Source: Georhizobium profundi (lineage in GTDB: Bacteria > Pseudomonadota > Alphaproteobacteria > Rhizobiales > Rhizobiaceae). Taken from it: a stretch of DNA of 64,000 nt. Within the stretch, counting starts at the first letter, position 1. Each line of letters opens with the position of its first letter. Where the stretch lies: positions 1,512,001 through 1,576,000 of the forward strand of contig NZ_CP032509.1 of NCBI RefSeq assembly GCF_003952725.1, written 5' to 3'. The notes under the pieces were generated by a model. It saw only the letters and a program-made list of their open reading frames with translations. It ran no database searches and had not been told where the DNA came from. Positions 53,198 to 63,865 of the stretch are shown piece after piece. The position numbers and the translations under genes are program-made.

Positions 53198-53287
53198 TAC
53201 ATCTCCGCATACATTGGCGCGAGATGTCACACATAAAACTGAACCCCTGTTCGGCCTTAAGTGTTTGATTTTGCTTGGATAAGACAA

Positions 53288-53364
53288 TGGTAGCGGAGGA
53301 GGGATTCGAACCCCCGACACAAGGATTATGATTCCTCTGCTCTAACCTACTGAGCTACTCCGCC
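53288..53364 (-). tRNA. tRNA-Met (anticodon CAT)
   Basis: A 77-base gene with the CCA tail encoded. Acceptor arm GGCGGAG / CTCCGCT, D-arm GCTC / GAGC, anticodon arm GAGGA-ATCATAA-TCCTT and T-arm GGGGG-TTCGAAT-CCCTC fold properly. The 1-72 pair is G-T, so it is an elongator-type rather than initiator tRNA; CAT could also be the tRNA-Ile2 that is modified by TilS, but the stem sequences fit Met. Confidence 0.95.
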
Positions 53365-53591
53365 GGGTCCCGTGCGACAGGTCTTGGTGCGGGTGCGCCG
53401 CTCAATCGCTGGGGTCGGCGGCATATAAGGTGTGGCGGTTTTCGGTGTCAAGCGGCAGCGCTTCAAAAGCTTGGGACCTGGGTGATCTCCGGGCAGGCGG
53501 GTTGTTCAAGCGATGTGCGCCCCCCCACTGCCGACTTGCGCTTCAATGGCGGGATGACTATCCCAGCCGCAGGCAAGAAGAGGCGGAAACC

Positions 53592-54560
53592 ATGACGGAA
53601 CGGGACGTGCCGGCCATCGCGGTCATCGGGGCGGGCTATTGGGGCGCAAACCACGCGCGGACGCTGCGTGGCCTCGGCGCGCTGGTGGCGGTGGCCGATC
53701 GCAATGCGGAGCGGGCGGCCGCAATTGCCGCGGAGACCGGGACGGTTGCGCGCACGCCTGCCGAGGTTCTGGCAGACCCCGATATCGACGGCGTCGTGCT
53801 GGCACTGCCGCCGCAATTTCACGCCGAGAATGCGCTGGCCGCGATCGCCGCGGGCAAACATGTGCTCGTGGAGAAACCGATCGCGCTGAAGATCGAGGAC
53901 GGCGAGGCGGTGGTCGCAGCCGCGCGCGACGCCGGCCTTATCGCCATGACGGGTCACGTGCTGCGCTTCCATCCGGCGTTCGAAGGGCTCATGGACCTGA
54001 TTGACAGCGGCGAGCTCGGGCAGATCCGCTACATTCACTCGCACCGGGTCGGGCTCGGCAAGTTTCACCCGGAAAACGATGCGCTATGGGATATCGCGCC
54101 GCATGATCTGTCGCTGATTTTGGCGATCACGGGGGAAGAGCCCTCGCGCGTGTCGGGCGAGGGCACGGCCGTCATCGATCATTTGAGCGATTTCGCCCAT
54201 CTGCATCTGACGTTTCCCTCCGGGCTTCGCGGTCACGTGTTCACCTCGCGGCTCAATCCCTACCGCGAGCGGCGGCTTTCGGTGATTGGCGACAAGGCGA
54301 TGGCCGTGTTCGACGATGTCGCGCCGTGGGCTGAGAAGTTGCAGCTTTATCCGCACCGGGTCTGGCGCGAGGACGGCAGCATCCATTTCGAAAGTGCCGA
54401 GCCGGTCTATCAGCCAATTCCCGAGGGCCTGCCGCTGACGCGCGAGTGTGCGCATTTCCTGCACTGCATCAAGACGGGCGAAGCACCGCGCACTCCCGTC
54501 TCCGATGGCCTGGCGGTGATGCGTATCCTCACGGCCGGCATGGTGCGTCACCAGAGCTGA
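53592..54560 (+). CDS. Gfo/Idh/MocA-family oxidoreductase
   Basis: 322 residues. A Rossmann fold begins at once (AVIGAGYWGANHARTLRGLG) and is followed by HVLVEKPIAL with the conserved E-K-P lysine, and an alpha/beta substrate domain with LRFHPAFEGL and DIAPHDLSLIL. Family enzymes oxidise or reduce sugars, inositols or sugar nucleotides with NAD(P). It resembles the WlbA/UDP-sugar dehydrogenase-like branch. ATG at 53592 is chosen over the upstream extension because the Rossmann strand starts just after it. Confidence 0.88.
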   Translation: MTERDVPAIAVIGAGYWGANHARTLRGLGALVAVADRNAERAAAIAAETGTVARTPAEVLADPDIDGVVLALPPQFHAENALAAIAAGKHVLVEKPIALKIEDGEAVVAAARDAGLIAMTGHVLRFHPAFEGLMDLIDSGELGQIRYIHSHRVGLGKFHPENDALWDIAPHDLSLILAITGEEPSRVSGEGTAVIDHLSDFAHLHLTFPSGLRGHVFTSRLNPYRERRLSVIGDKAMAVFDDVAPWAEKLQLYPHRVWREDGSIHFESAEPVYQPIPEGLPLTRECAHFLHCIKTGEAPRTPVSDGLAVMRILTAGMVRHQS

Positions 54561-54573
54561 GGCTGCTCATCTG

Positions 54574-55830
54574 TCAGGCGGTTGCCGGCACCGACGGGCT
54601 GCCGCGCGATCGCATCATGATGAAGGTGATGATTGCGACGTTGAGCACGTTCCAGGCGATGCCGTTGATGAAGGCGGCGTGGTAGGAGCCGGTCCATTGA
54701 TAGATCGCGCCGGATAGCCAGCCGCCGAGTGCCATGCCGAGCACGGTTGCCATGATGACGATGCCGACGCGGCGGCCGGCTTCCTCGGCCGGCAGATATT
54801 CACGCACGATGATCGCATAGCTCGGCACGATCCCGCCCTGGGACAGACCGAAGACGAGCGACACCACATAGAGTGACGTCAGCCCATCGGAGGGCAGATA
54901 GAGCGTCAGCGCAATAAGCTGGCCGATGGTGCCGAGAAGCAGGGTTCGGATGCCGCCGATCTTGTCGGCGAGTACACCTGACAGGAGACGGCTGACGACG
55001 CCGCCGGCTACCATGACGGCCAGCATTTCAGCGCCCGCGGTGACGCCGTAGCCGAGATCGGCGCAGAGCGCGACGATGTGCACCTGTGGCATCGACATGG
55101 CCACGCAGCAGCCGACGCCCGCGACGGCCAGCAACCACTGCAGCTGGCGCGGCGTAAGCGTCATGCGCTGGCCGGTTGCCGGGTCGATGCCAACGCGATT
55201 GGCATCGGCCGTGAAATTGGCTGGAATGCGCGGCCGCAAGAGAAGCGCGCCGGGGATCATCACGCAAAGCGAGATGACCGCGATGGTGAAATAGGCGGTG
55301 CGCCAGCCTTCGACCGCGATGATATCCTTGAGCAGAAGCGGCCAAATGGAGCCGGCGAGATAGTTGCCGCTGGCGGCTGCCGCGACCGCGATGCCGCGGC
55401 GGCGCCGAAACCAGTGCGAGACGTCGGCAATCAGCGGGCCGAAGGATGCCGCCGTCCCGATCCCGATGAGAAAGCCCTGGATCATAGTGAAGACGATGAG
55501 GCTTGGCGCCATCGCCGCGCCGGCAAAGCCGATGGCGAGCGCCAGGGCCGCGCCCAGCAGGCACGGTGCTATGCCGAAGCGATCGACGACGCGGCCGAGC
55601 AGCAGGTTGCCGACGGCAAAGCCGAGCATCGTTGCCGTGTAGGGCATGGATGCCATCGATCGGCTTACCGCGAACTCCGCCTCGACAGCGGGCATGACGA
55701 GGATGACCGACCACATCCCGGCGCTGCCGACCGTGCCGATCAGAGCCGATATGGCAAGCCGCGTCCAGGAATAGCGGCCATCGAGCGCAAAGGATGCGGG
55801 AACGCGCCCGGAGAGAAATGACGAAAACAC
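54574..55830 (-). CDS. MFS transporter
   Basis: 418 residues (from GTG 55830) with about twelve hydrophobic segments. MFS motif A-like loops are GRVVDRFGIAPCLLG in the first half and LSGVLADKIGGIRTLLLG in the second. The proline-, glycine-rich pattern resembles oxalate/formate or monocarboxylate antiporters. The start is uncertain: there is no good ATG upstream of the first helix. It is convergent with the oxidoreductase gene, 13 bp apart. Confidence 0.85.
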   Translation of the reverse strand: MFSSFLSGRVPASFALDGRYSWTRLAISALIGTVGSAGMWSVILVMPAVEAEFAVSRSMASMPYTATMLGFAVGNLLLGRVVDRFGIAPCLLGAALALAIGFAGAAMAPSLIVFTMIQGFLIGIGTAASFGPLIADVSHWFRRRRGIAVAAAASGNYLAGSIWPLLLKDIIAVEGWRTAYFTIAVISLCVMIPGALLLRPRIPANFTADANRVGIDPATGQRMTLTPRQLQWLLAVAGVGCCVAMSMPQVHIVALCADLGYGVTAGAEMLAVMVAGGVVSRLLSGVLADKIGGIRTLLLGTIGQLIALTLYLPSDGLTSLYVVSLVFGLSQGGIVPSYAIIVREYLPAEEAGRRVGIVIMATVLGMALGGWLSGAIYQWTGSYHAAFINGIAWNVLNVAIITFIMMRSRGSPSVPATA

Positions 55831-56101
55831 TTGGACGACCCCGCTCGTGACCCGCTGAAGAGGGCCGCGGCATGCTGGGCAGCGCCCGGCACGACGCTGA
55901 TTGCGCCGCCCGCCTGCTGCCCGGCGAGAATGCAACCGTGGTTCTTCCTGCACAAGTTTTAATCGGTGTAGGATCTTTCAGAAATTCTGATGGGTCACAA
56001 AGCCTGCATTCAGGTCTTCAGGCCGTCTGGCACACTGGTTGCATAGTCTTGTTCAAGGTCCAGAGGGGGCCAGCAAGACGGCATCGAACGATGCCAAAGG
56101 A

Positions 56102-56166
56102 AAAGGCCGCCGGGCCCGGAACGCGACCTCGGATGAACAGGCGCAAACCGGGTTCCGGCGGCCTTT
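56102..56166. repeat. 12-bp perfect inverted repeat with a 41-base loop
   Basis: AAAGGCCGCCGG (56102-56113) and CCGGCGGCCTTT (56155-56166) are perfectly complementary. The outer leftward end is followed by TTTTCCTTT on the minus strand. It may be a structured leader, a leftward terminator or a small mobile-element remnant. Confidence 0.55.
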
Positions 56167-56203
56167 CGTCGTCCGTGACCAACAAAATCCCAAGCAACTT
56201 TCA

Positions 56204-56222
56204 GTTTGGAATAATTCTAAAC
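56204..56222. promoter_or_regulatory. Iron control element (Irr-type) upstream of bfd
   Basis: GTTTGGAAT-A-ATTCTAAAC is a 9-bp inverted repeat with one mismatch. It fits the ICE/Irr-box pattern TTTAGAA-N3-TTCTAAA of Rhizobiales at all but one position. Irr represses iron-storage genes when iron is low, which suits bfd-bfr. Confidence 0.75.
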
Positions 56223-56398
56223 TATTGATTTCATGGCGCGATCTGTCCGCGGCCTTTGACAAAGTTGATCCGCTGGCTCATATAAGACTGGCGAGCCCAG
56301 CCGATCAGCCGCCTTTCGCTGCCCATGCGATGCGAGATGGCAACCGGTCGGCGATCATGGCCGCCTGTTAACTCGGCGGCATTGCAGAGTGGTTGGAC

Positions 56399-56776
56399 AT
56401 GATCGTTTGTCACTGCAATTACATCAGTCAGAAAGACATCGAGTCGACGATCGTGTCGTTGCTCGATGAAGATCGCTGGCAGCTGATCGTGCCCGCAAAA
56501 GTCTATCACGCACTCAGCAAACGCGGTAAATGTTGCGGATGTTTCCCCAATGTGGTGGATACGATCCTGAGGGTTACCGAAGAGTACCACACCCGCAACA
56601 CACCGAGCGCTGAGGTCCTTCCTTTCATGGAGCGGCTGAACGCGCTGCTCGATCAGTATGGAAGGACGAGGCATCATGAAGGGCGACGAACGGGTCATCG
56701 AGCGACTGAACAAGGCGCTGTTTCTCGAATTGGGGGCGGTGAACCAGTACTGGCTCCACTACAGGCTTCTCGCTGA
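56399..56776 (+). CDS. bfd: Bacterioferritin-associated ferredoxin, with a C-terminal run-on into bfr
   Basis: 125 residues as an open frame; the Bfd domain is residues 1 to about 62. The [2Fe-2S] ligands are C4, C6, C45 and C48 ([19 protein letters not shown]). Bfd delivers electrons to bacterioferritin to release iron. Residues beyond about 88 are Arg-rich and run 101 bases into bfr, reading it out of frame; they look like non-coding translation, so the natural stop may have been lost. ATG at 56399 begins the canonical MIVCHC. Confidence 0.85.
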   Translation: MIVCHCNYISQKDIESTIVSLLDEDRWQLIVPAKVYHALSKRGKCCGCFPNVVDTILRVTEEYHTRNTPSAEVLPFMERLNALLDQYGRTRHHEGRRTGHRATEQGAVSRIGGGEPVLAPLQASR

Positions 56777-57161
56777 CTGGGGTTACGGCCGCCTCGCCAA
56801 GAAGGAGCGCGAGGAATCCATCGAAGAGATGCAGCACGCCGACAAGATCATCGAGCGCATCATCTTCCTCGAAGGTCATCCGAACCTGCAGTCGGTCGCG
56901 CCGCTGCGCATCGGGCAGAACGTCAAGGAAGTTCTCGAATCCGACCTCGCTGGTGAGTACGACGCACGCACCTCCTACAAGGAATCGCGCGACGTCTGCC
57001 ACGATTGCGGCGACTACGTCACGATGGAGCTTTTCGAAGACCTGCTGAAGGACGAGGAAGGCCACATCGACTTCCTCGAAACACAGCTCGAACTGATGGC
57101 CAAGATCGGCGAAGAGCGCTACGGCCTCCTGAACGCATTGCCGGCCAACGAAGCCGAGTAA
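56676..57161 (+). CDS. bfr: Bacterioferritin
   Basis: 161 residues, the family's usual length. Ferroxidase ligands E18, E51 and H54 (EEMQHAD) are present, and M52 is the haem axial ligand at the dimer interface. The second E-x2-H set is in [10 protein letters not shown]. It stores iron as a 24-mer in the cytoplasm. ATG at 56676 follows GGAAGGACGAGG. It overlaps the run-on of bfd and is followed by a terminator. Confidence 0.96.
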   Translation: MKGDERVIERLNKALFLELGAVNQYWLHYRLLADWGYGRLAKKEREESIEEMQHADKIIERIIFLEGHPNLQSVAPLRIGQNVKEVLESDLAGEYDARTSYKESRDVCHDCGDYVTMELFEDLLKDEEGHIDFLETQLELMAKIGEERYGLLNALPANEAE

Positions 57162-57169
57162 TCATCGAG

Positions 57170-57202
57170 CCGGCGGCATCCAGGTGCCGCCGGTTTTTCT
57201 TT
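57170..57202 (+). terminator. Rho-independent terminator after bfr
   Basis: CCGGCGGCA / TGCCGCCGG, a perfect 9-bp stem with a 6-base loop, is followed by TTTTTCTTT. It starts 9 bp after the stop codon. Confidence 0.9.
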
Positions 57203-57260
57203 GACGAGCGATCCGTTGCAGATCGCGACCAGCCTCAGGCTCTCGCCGCAAATCTCCCAC

Positions 57261-57280
57261 TTTCGGTTTTCTTTCGTTTG
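57261..57280 (+). promoter_or_regulatory. 11-bp spaced TTTCG repeats upstream of glpR, candidate GlpR operator
   Basis: TTTCGGTT at 57261 and TTTCGTTT at 57272 are direct repeats one helical turn apart. A similar TTCGTT pair with the same 11-bp period occurs in the glpD promoter. DeoR-family GlpR proteins bind repeated short words of this type. Confidence 0.45.
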
Positions 57281-57398
57281 GCGCATAGTGCACCGGCAAT
57301 GTGCGTTGTCGTGCCCGGCGGAGGGTGTGGCGGCATTTCGGCGCCGCTGATCGGGTGCGCGCATGCAAGGCAAGTTCTGGTGAGGAGAGGCGTGCATC

Positions 57399-58163
57399 AT
57401 GTTTCTGTCGGTTCGGCAGCAGCAGATTCTCGACATTGCCAAGGCTGATGGCCGGGTCATTGTCGACGACCTTGCATCGAAGTTCGGGGTCACGCCGCAG
57501 ACCATCCGCAAGGATCTCAACGATCTTTGCGATCATCGCCAGCTCGTTCGCATTCATGGCGGCGCGGCTCTGCCGAGCGGCAGCGAGAACCTGCAGTATG
57601 AAAAACGCCGTCTGATCGCCTCGCGCGAAAAGATCGCGATTGGTCGTGAAGCGGCGCATCTCATTCCCAACAACGCCTCCTTGTTCATCAATATCGGCAC
57701 GACGACGGAAGCCGTCGGCGAGGCGTTGACCGACCACACCGAATTGATGGTCATCACAAACAACATCAATGTTGCCAACAGGTTACGTCTTTACCCATCG
57801 ATCGAAGTGGTGATTGCAGGCGGCGTGGTCCGTGGATCGGACGGCGGCATCGTCGGCGAGGCGGCAGTCGATTTCATCCGTCAATTTAAGGTCGATTACG
57901 CCGTGATCGGTGCCTCCGCGATCGATGAAGACGGCGCATTGCTGGATTTCGATTTCCGAGAAGTGAAGGTCGCGCAGGCGATCATCGCCAATGCGCGCCA
58001 TGTCATTCTCGTGTGCGATTCCACAAAATTCGAGCGGACAGCGCCCGTCCGGATCGGGCACATTTCGCAGGTCGACAGCTTCATCACGGACCGTTGTCCA
58101 GACCCTAGAATTCGGAGGATTTGTGAGGAATCCGACGTCCGCCTGGTGGAAGTCGCCATCTGA
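57399..58163 (+). CDS. glpR: Glycerol-3-phosphate regulon repressor GlpR (DeoR family)
   Basis: 254 residues. DeoR helix-turn-helix at about residues 5-55 (VRQQQILDIAKADGRVIVDD, LASKFGVTPQTIRKDLNDLC), then a ribose-isomerase-like sensor domain with INIGTTTEAVGEAL and the G3P-binding region. GlpR represses glycerol genes until glycerol-3-phosphate binds. It heads the glp locus, with glpD starting 144 bp later behind its own promoter. Confidence 0.93.
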   Translation: MFLSVRQQQILDIAKADGRVIVDDLASKFGVTPQTIRKDLNDLCDHRQLVRIHGGAALPSGSENLQYEKRRLIASREKIAIGREAAHLIPNNASLFINIGTTTEAVGEALTDHTELMVITNNINVANRLRLYPSIEVVIAGGVVRGSDGGIVGEAAVDFIRQFKVDYAVIGASAIDEDGALLDFDFREVKVAQAIIANARHVILVCDSTKFERTAPVRIGHISQVDSFITDRCPDPRIRRICEESDVRLVEVAI

Positions 58164-58222
58164 TATTCTTGTTGTGCCTGCCGATCGCGGGCCAAAATGA
58201 CGTGCGTTCTTCGAATTCGCCT

Positions 58223-58250
58223 TTGACATTCGTTTTTGGTTCGTTATGCT
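58223..58250 (+). promoter_or_regulatory. glpD promoter with overlapping TTCGTT repeats
   Basis: TTGACA (58223) and TATGCT (58245) with a 16-bp spacer make a good sigma-70 promoter. TTCGTT at 58229 and 58240, 11 bp apart, occupy the spacer and the start of the -10 element. The arrangement fits repression by GlpR. Confidence 0.6.
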
Positions 58251-58307
58251 TTCACTAACTTTCGTGCAGCGCAATAGAATGCTGCATTGCGAAGTGGGAG
58301 GGGTTCC

Positions 58308-59837
58308 GTGTCCGGTTCGAAGGCGTTCGACATTTTCATTGTCGGCGGTGGCATCAATGGATGCGGCATCGCGCGGGATGCCGTTGGTCGCGGCTACAGC
58401 GTCTGCCTGGCCGAAATGAACGATTTTGCTTCGGGCACATCCTCATGGTCGACGAAGCTCGTCCATGGCGGTCTTCGCTATCTCGAGCATTACGAGTTTC
58501 GCTTGGTGCGCGAGGCGCTGATGGAGCGCGAAGTGCTCTGGGGCATGGCGCCGCACATCATCTGGCCGCTGCGTTTCGTGCTGCCCCACCACAAGGGTCT
58601 GCGTCCTGCCTGGCTGCTGCGCCTCGGGCTCTTCCTCTACGACCATATCGGCGGGCGCCGCCGTCTTCCGGCAACGAAGACGCTCGACATGAAGCGCGAT
58701 CCAGCCGGCAAGCCGCTGAAGCCGCTGTTCTCAAAAGCGTTCGAATATTCCGACTGCTGGGTCGATGATGCGCGTCTCGTGGTGCTGAACGCCCGCGATG
58801 CGGCCGACAGAGGGGCCGTCATCCGGCCGCGCGCCAAGCTTGTTTCTGCCCGCACGGAAAAGGATGGCTGGTTGCTGACGATCGAAGATCAGGCGAGCGG
58901 CCGGCGGGAAGACGTTCGGGCGCGCGCCGTCGTCAATGCGGCAGGTCCCTGGGTCGATCAGGTTCTCTCGCGTGCTGTCGGTCGTAACGATGTTCACAAT
59001 GTGCGGCTCGTAAAGGGCAGCCATATCGTCGTGCGGCGGCTTTTCGAGCATGACCGGTGCTACATTTTCCAGAACGCCGACGGCCGGATCATCTTCGCCA
59101 TTCCGTATGAGGGCGATTTCACGCTGATCGGCACGACGGATCTGGACTATGAGGGCGACCCGAAGGACGCTGCCATCTCGCAGGCGGAAATCGATTATCT
59201 ATGCGATGCCGCCAGCGAATATTTCGCCAATCCCATCAAGCGCAGCGACGTCGTCTGGACCTATTCGGGCGTGCGGCCGCTTTATGATGACGGCGCCAGC
59301 AAGGCGCAGGAAGCCACGCGCGACTATGTGCTGAAGCGCGATGGTGCGAATGGCGGACCGGCACTGATCAACGTGTTCGGCGGCAAGATCACCACCTATC
59401 GGCGCCTGGCGGAATCGATGATGGACAAGATCGCCGAGGCGATCGGGCCCAAGGGCAAGCCATGGACGGCAGGCGCGACTTTGCCGGGGGGCGATTTCGA
59501 TGCCGAAGGCTTTCCGGAGCAGGTGCGCCGGCTCAAGGGCGACTATCCGTTCCTGAGCGAGCAGCAGGCGCATCGCCTTGTCCGGCTTTACGGGACGCGC
59601 GCCTGGAAGCTCCTCGGCACTGCCTCTCAGGCAAGCGATCTTGGCCATCATTTCGGGGCTGATCTCTACGAGTTGGAGGTCGCCTACCTGATCGAGCAGG
59701 AATGGGCGCAATCGGCCGAGGACGTTCTGTGGCGTCGCACCAAGCTCGGCCTGAAGACCGGCGCGGAGGAGGCTGCCGCGCTCGATCGATACATGCGGGA
59801 AAAGAGAAGCGGCATCAGCCATTCGGCGGCCGAGTAA
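58308..59837 (+). CDS. glpD: Glycerol-3-phosphate dehydrogenase (quinone-dependent; GTG start)
   Basis: 509 residues. The FAD-binding motif is at the N-terminus (FIVGGGINGCGIARDAVGRG), with the conserved SGTSSWSTKLVHGGLRYLE, GRIIFAIPYEGDFTLIGTTD and VFGGKITTYRRLAE. It oxidises glycerol-3-phosphate to dihydroxyacetone phosphate at the inner face of the membrane, passing electrons to quinone. GTG at 58308 is eight bases after GTGGGAGG; a TTG at 58287 is less likely. First gene of the glycerol operon. Confidence 0.95.
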   Translation: MSGSKAFDIFIVGGGINGCGIARDAVGRGYSVCLAEMNDFASGTSSWSTKLVHGGLRYLEHYEFRLVREALMEREVLWGMAPHIIWPLRFVLPHHKGLRPAWLLRLGLFLYDHIGGRRRLPATKTLDMKRDPAGKPLKPLFSKAFEYSDCWVDDARLVVLNARDAADRGAVIRPRAKLVSARTEKDGWLLTIEDQASGRREDVRARAVVNAAGPWVDQVLSRAVGRNDVHNVRLVKGSHIVVRRLFEHDRCYIFQNADGRIIFAIPYEGDFTLIGTTDLDYEGDPKDAAISQAEIDYLCDAASEYFANPIKRSDVVWTYSGVRPLYDDGASKAQEATRDYVLKRDGANGGPALINVFGGKITTYRRLAESMMDKIAEAIGPKGKPWTAGATLPGGDFDAEGFPEQVRRLKGDYPFLSEQQAHRLVRLYGTRAWKLLGTASQASDLGHHFGADLYELEVAYLIEQEWAQSAEDVLWRRTKLGLKTGAEEAAALDRYMREKRSGISHSAAE

Positions 59838-59887
59838 GACGGGCGGCCGCGGCCTGGCCGCGAGACTGCGCGAAGGGAGGAGGACAC

Positions 59888-60970
59888 ATGCTGGAGCTCA
59901 AGGGCGTCACCAAGATGGTGGGTGCCGAGACGCATATCAGCGACATCAACCTGACGCTGGAGCCGGGAACGCTGAACGTTCTGCTCGGGCCGACGCTGTC
60001 CGGCAAGACGAGCCTGATGCGGCTGATGGCGGGTCTCGACCGGCCGACTTCGGGTCAGGTGTTTTTCCGCGGCAAGGATGTGACCGGCGTTTCCGTGCAG
60101 AAGCGCGATGTCGCGATGGTCTACCAGCAGTTCATCAATTACCCGGCGCTGACGGTCTACGAGAACATTGCCTCGCCCATGCGGGTCGCCGGCGTCGACA
60201 AGGCAACGATCGACCGGGAAGTGCGAAAAGCCGCCGAACTGCTGAAGCTCACGCCGATGCTCAAGCGCACACCGCTCAATCTGTCCGGCGGGCAGCAGCA
60301 GCGCACTGCGCTGGCGCGCGCCATCGTGAAGAATGCCGGTCTGGTGTTGCTCGACGAGCCGCTCGCCAATCTCGACTACAAGCTGCGCGAGGAACTGCGT
60401 CTCGAATTGCCACGCATCTTTGCGGAAAGCGGCGCGATCTTCGTTTATGCGACAACCGAACCCAGTGAAGCGCTGCTGCTTGGCGGCAACACGGCAACGC
60501 TGAGCGAAGGGCGCGTCACGCAATTCGGCCCGACAATCGACGTCTACCGGGAGCCAGCCGATATCCTGACGGCCGAAACCTTCGCCGACCCACCATTGAA
60601 TGCGATCGACGTGGTCAAGCGCAACGGGCGCTTCGTGATGGAAGGCGAGGCCAGCGTGCCGGCGCAAGGCGCAATCGCATCGCTTGCCGACGGTCCGTAC
60701 CGCATGGCCTTCCACCCGCATCAATTGCGCCTCGAGCGTTTGGGCGAAGATCATGCGCCTATCAAGGCGCGGGTGACGGTCACGGAGATCACCGGTTCGG
60801 AAAGCTTCATCCATCTCGATTTCGCCGGCCAGAAATGGGTGGCGCTGGTCCACGGCATCCACGAGTTCGAACCGGACGCGATGGTCGAAGCCTATATCGA
60901 TCCGCGCCACATCCTGGTCTTCGACGCGCAGGGCCGACGGGCCGTGGCGCCATCGTCGCTTGCGGCTTGA
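59888..60970 (+). CDS. glpS: Glycerol ABC transporter ATP-binding protein GlpS
   Basis: 360 residues with an ABC domain and C-terminal TOBE region. Walker A is the unusual GPTLSGKT (34-41), as in GlpS proteins. The signature is LSGGQQQRTALARAI and Walker B LVLLDEPLANLD. The switch position is TTEPSEA: the canonical histidine is replaced (YATTEP), so this half-site is probably degenerate and the dimer with GlpT asymmetric. ATG at 59888 has GGAGGAC upstream. Confidence 0.92.
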   Translation: MLELKGVTKMVGAETHISDINLTLEPGTLNVLLGPTLSGKTSLMRLMAGLDRPTSGQVFFRGKDVTGVSVQKRDVAMVYQQFINYPALTVYENIASPMRVAGVDKATIDREVRKAAELLKLTPMLKRTPLNLSGGQQQRTALARAIVKNAGLVLLDEPLANLDYKLREELRLELPRIFAESGAIFVYATTEPSEALLLGGNTATLSEGRVTQFGPTIDVYREPADILTAETFADPPLNAIDVVKRNGRFVMEGEASVPAQGAIASLADGPYRMAFHPHQLRLERLGEDHAPIKARVTVTEITGSESFIHLDFAGQKWVALVHGIHEFEPDAMVEAYIDPRHILVFDAQGRRAVAPSSLAA

Positions 60971-60980
60971 GGAGAAACCG

Positions 60981-62045
<1,065 letters not shown>

Positions 62046-62047
62046 TC

Positions 62048-62917
<870 letters not shown>

Positions 62918-62942
62918 GATGGCCGAACGGGAGGCAAGTGCC

Positions 62943-63848
62943 ATGGCAACCACCACGACGACCATGCTGAGGGAAACGGCGTCTTCGCACCACGAGGCGC
63001 TCGGCCAAAGCGAGGCAGTGGCGCGCAAGATGCGCCGAAGGGGGCGGGAATCGCGCTTCTGGTGGCTCGTTCCGACGCTCTACATCGTGTTCCTGATGTT
63101 GCCGATCTACTGGCTCGTCAACATGAGCTTCAAGACGAACACCGAGATCCTTGGTTCGTTCTCGCTGTGGCCACAGAACCCGACGCTGCGCAACTACATG
63201 GTGATCTTCACCGATCCGGCCTGGTACTCGGGCTATATCAACTCGATCATCTACGTGACGCTGAACACGATCATCTCGGTGGGTGTGGCTCTTCCTGCGG
63301 CCTATGCGTTCTCGCGCTACAAGTTTCTCGGCGACAAGCATCTGTTCTTCTGGCTTCTCACCAACCGCATGGCGCCGCCGGCCGTCTTCGCGCTGCCGTT
63401 CCTGCAGCTCTATTCGTCCTTCGGCCTCATCGACACGCACATCGCGGTGGCGCTTGCGCACTGCCTGTTCAACGTGCCGCTGGCAGTCTGGATCCTCGAA
63501 GGGTTCATGTCGGGCGTACCGAAGGAGATCGACGAGACGGCCTATATCGACGGCTATTCGTTCCCGCGTTTCTTCGTGAAGATCTTCATGCCGCTGATCG
63601 CATCCGGCATCGGCGTCGCTGCATTCTTCTGCTTCATGTTCTCATGGGTCGAACTGCTGCTTGCCCGCACGCTGACCACGACCGAAGCGAAGCCGATCGC
63701 CGCAACGATGACGCGCACCGTTTCGGCGTCGGGCCTTGACTGGGGCGTGCTGGCAGCGGCGGGCGTGTTGACCATCATTCCCGGTGCGCTCGTCATCTAT
63801 TTCGTGCGCAACTATATCGCCAAGGGCTTTGCCCTCGGCCGCGTCTGA
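62943..63848 (+). CDS. glpQ: Glycerol ABC transporter permease GlpQ
   Basis: 301 residues (309 from ATG 62919). Six hydrophobic segments and an EAA loop IDETAYIDGYSFPRFFVKIF. MATTTTTMLRETA at 62943 is preferred because CGGGAGG lies eight bases upstream; the ATG at 62919 directly follows the glpP stop and may be a coupled alternative. A charged cytoplasmic stretch (ARKMRRRGRESR) precedes the first helix. Not the phosphodiesterase also called GlpQ. Confidence 0.91.
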   Translation: MATTTTTMLRETASSHHEALGQSEAVARKMRRRGRESRFWWLVPTLYIVFLMLPIYWLVNMSFKTNTEILGSFSLWPQNPTLRNYMVIFTDPAWYSGYINSIIYVTLNTIISVGVALPAAYAFSRYKFLGDKHLFFWLLTNRMAPPAVFALPFLQLYSSFGLIDTHIAVALAHCLFNVPLAVWILEGFMSGVPKEIDETAYIDGYSFPRFFVKIFMPLIASGIGVAAFFCFMFSWVELLLARTLTTTEAKPIAATMTRTVSASGLDWGVLAAAGVLTIIPGALVIYFVRNYIAKGFALGRV

Positions 63849-63865
63849 AGAAGAGGAGACCGGAT

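Larger units (their letters stand above)
55831..56398. other. 568-bp intergenic region between MFS and bfd genes
   Basis: Open frames here are short and lack coding character or ribosome sites. The region holds a large inverted repeat (56102-56166) and an iron-control box (56204-56222), described separately, and probably the divergent promoters. Confidence 0.6.

Noticed and set aside
53365..53591. Upstream extension of the Gfo/Idh/MocA gene from 53430
   Set aside because: The Rossmann strand begins right after 53592, and the upstream codons look like promoter and tRNA-flanking sequence.
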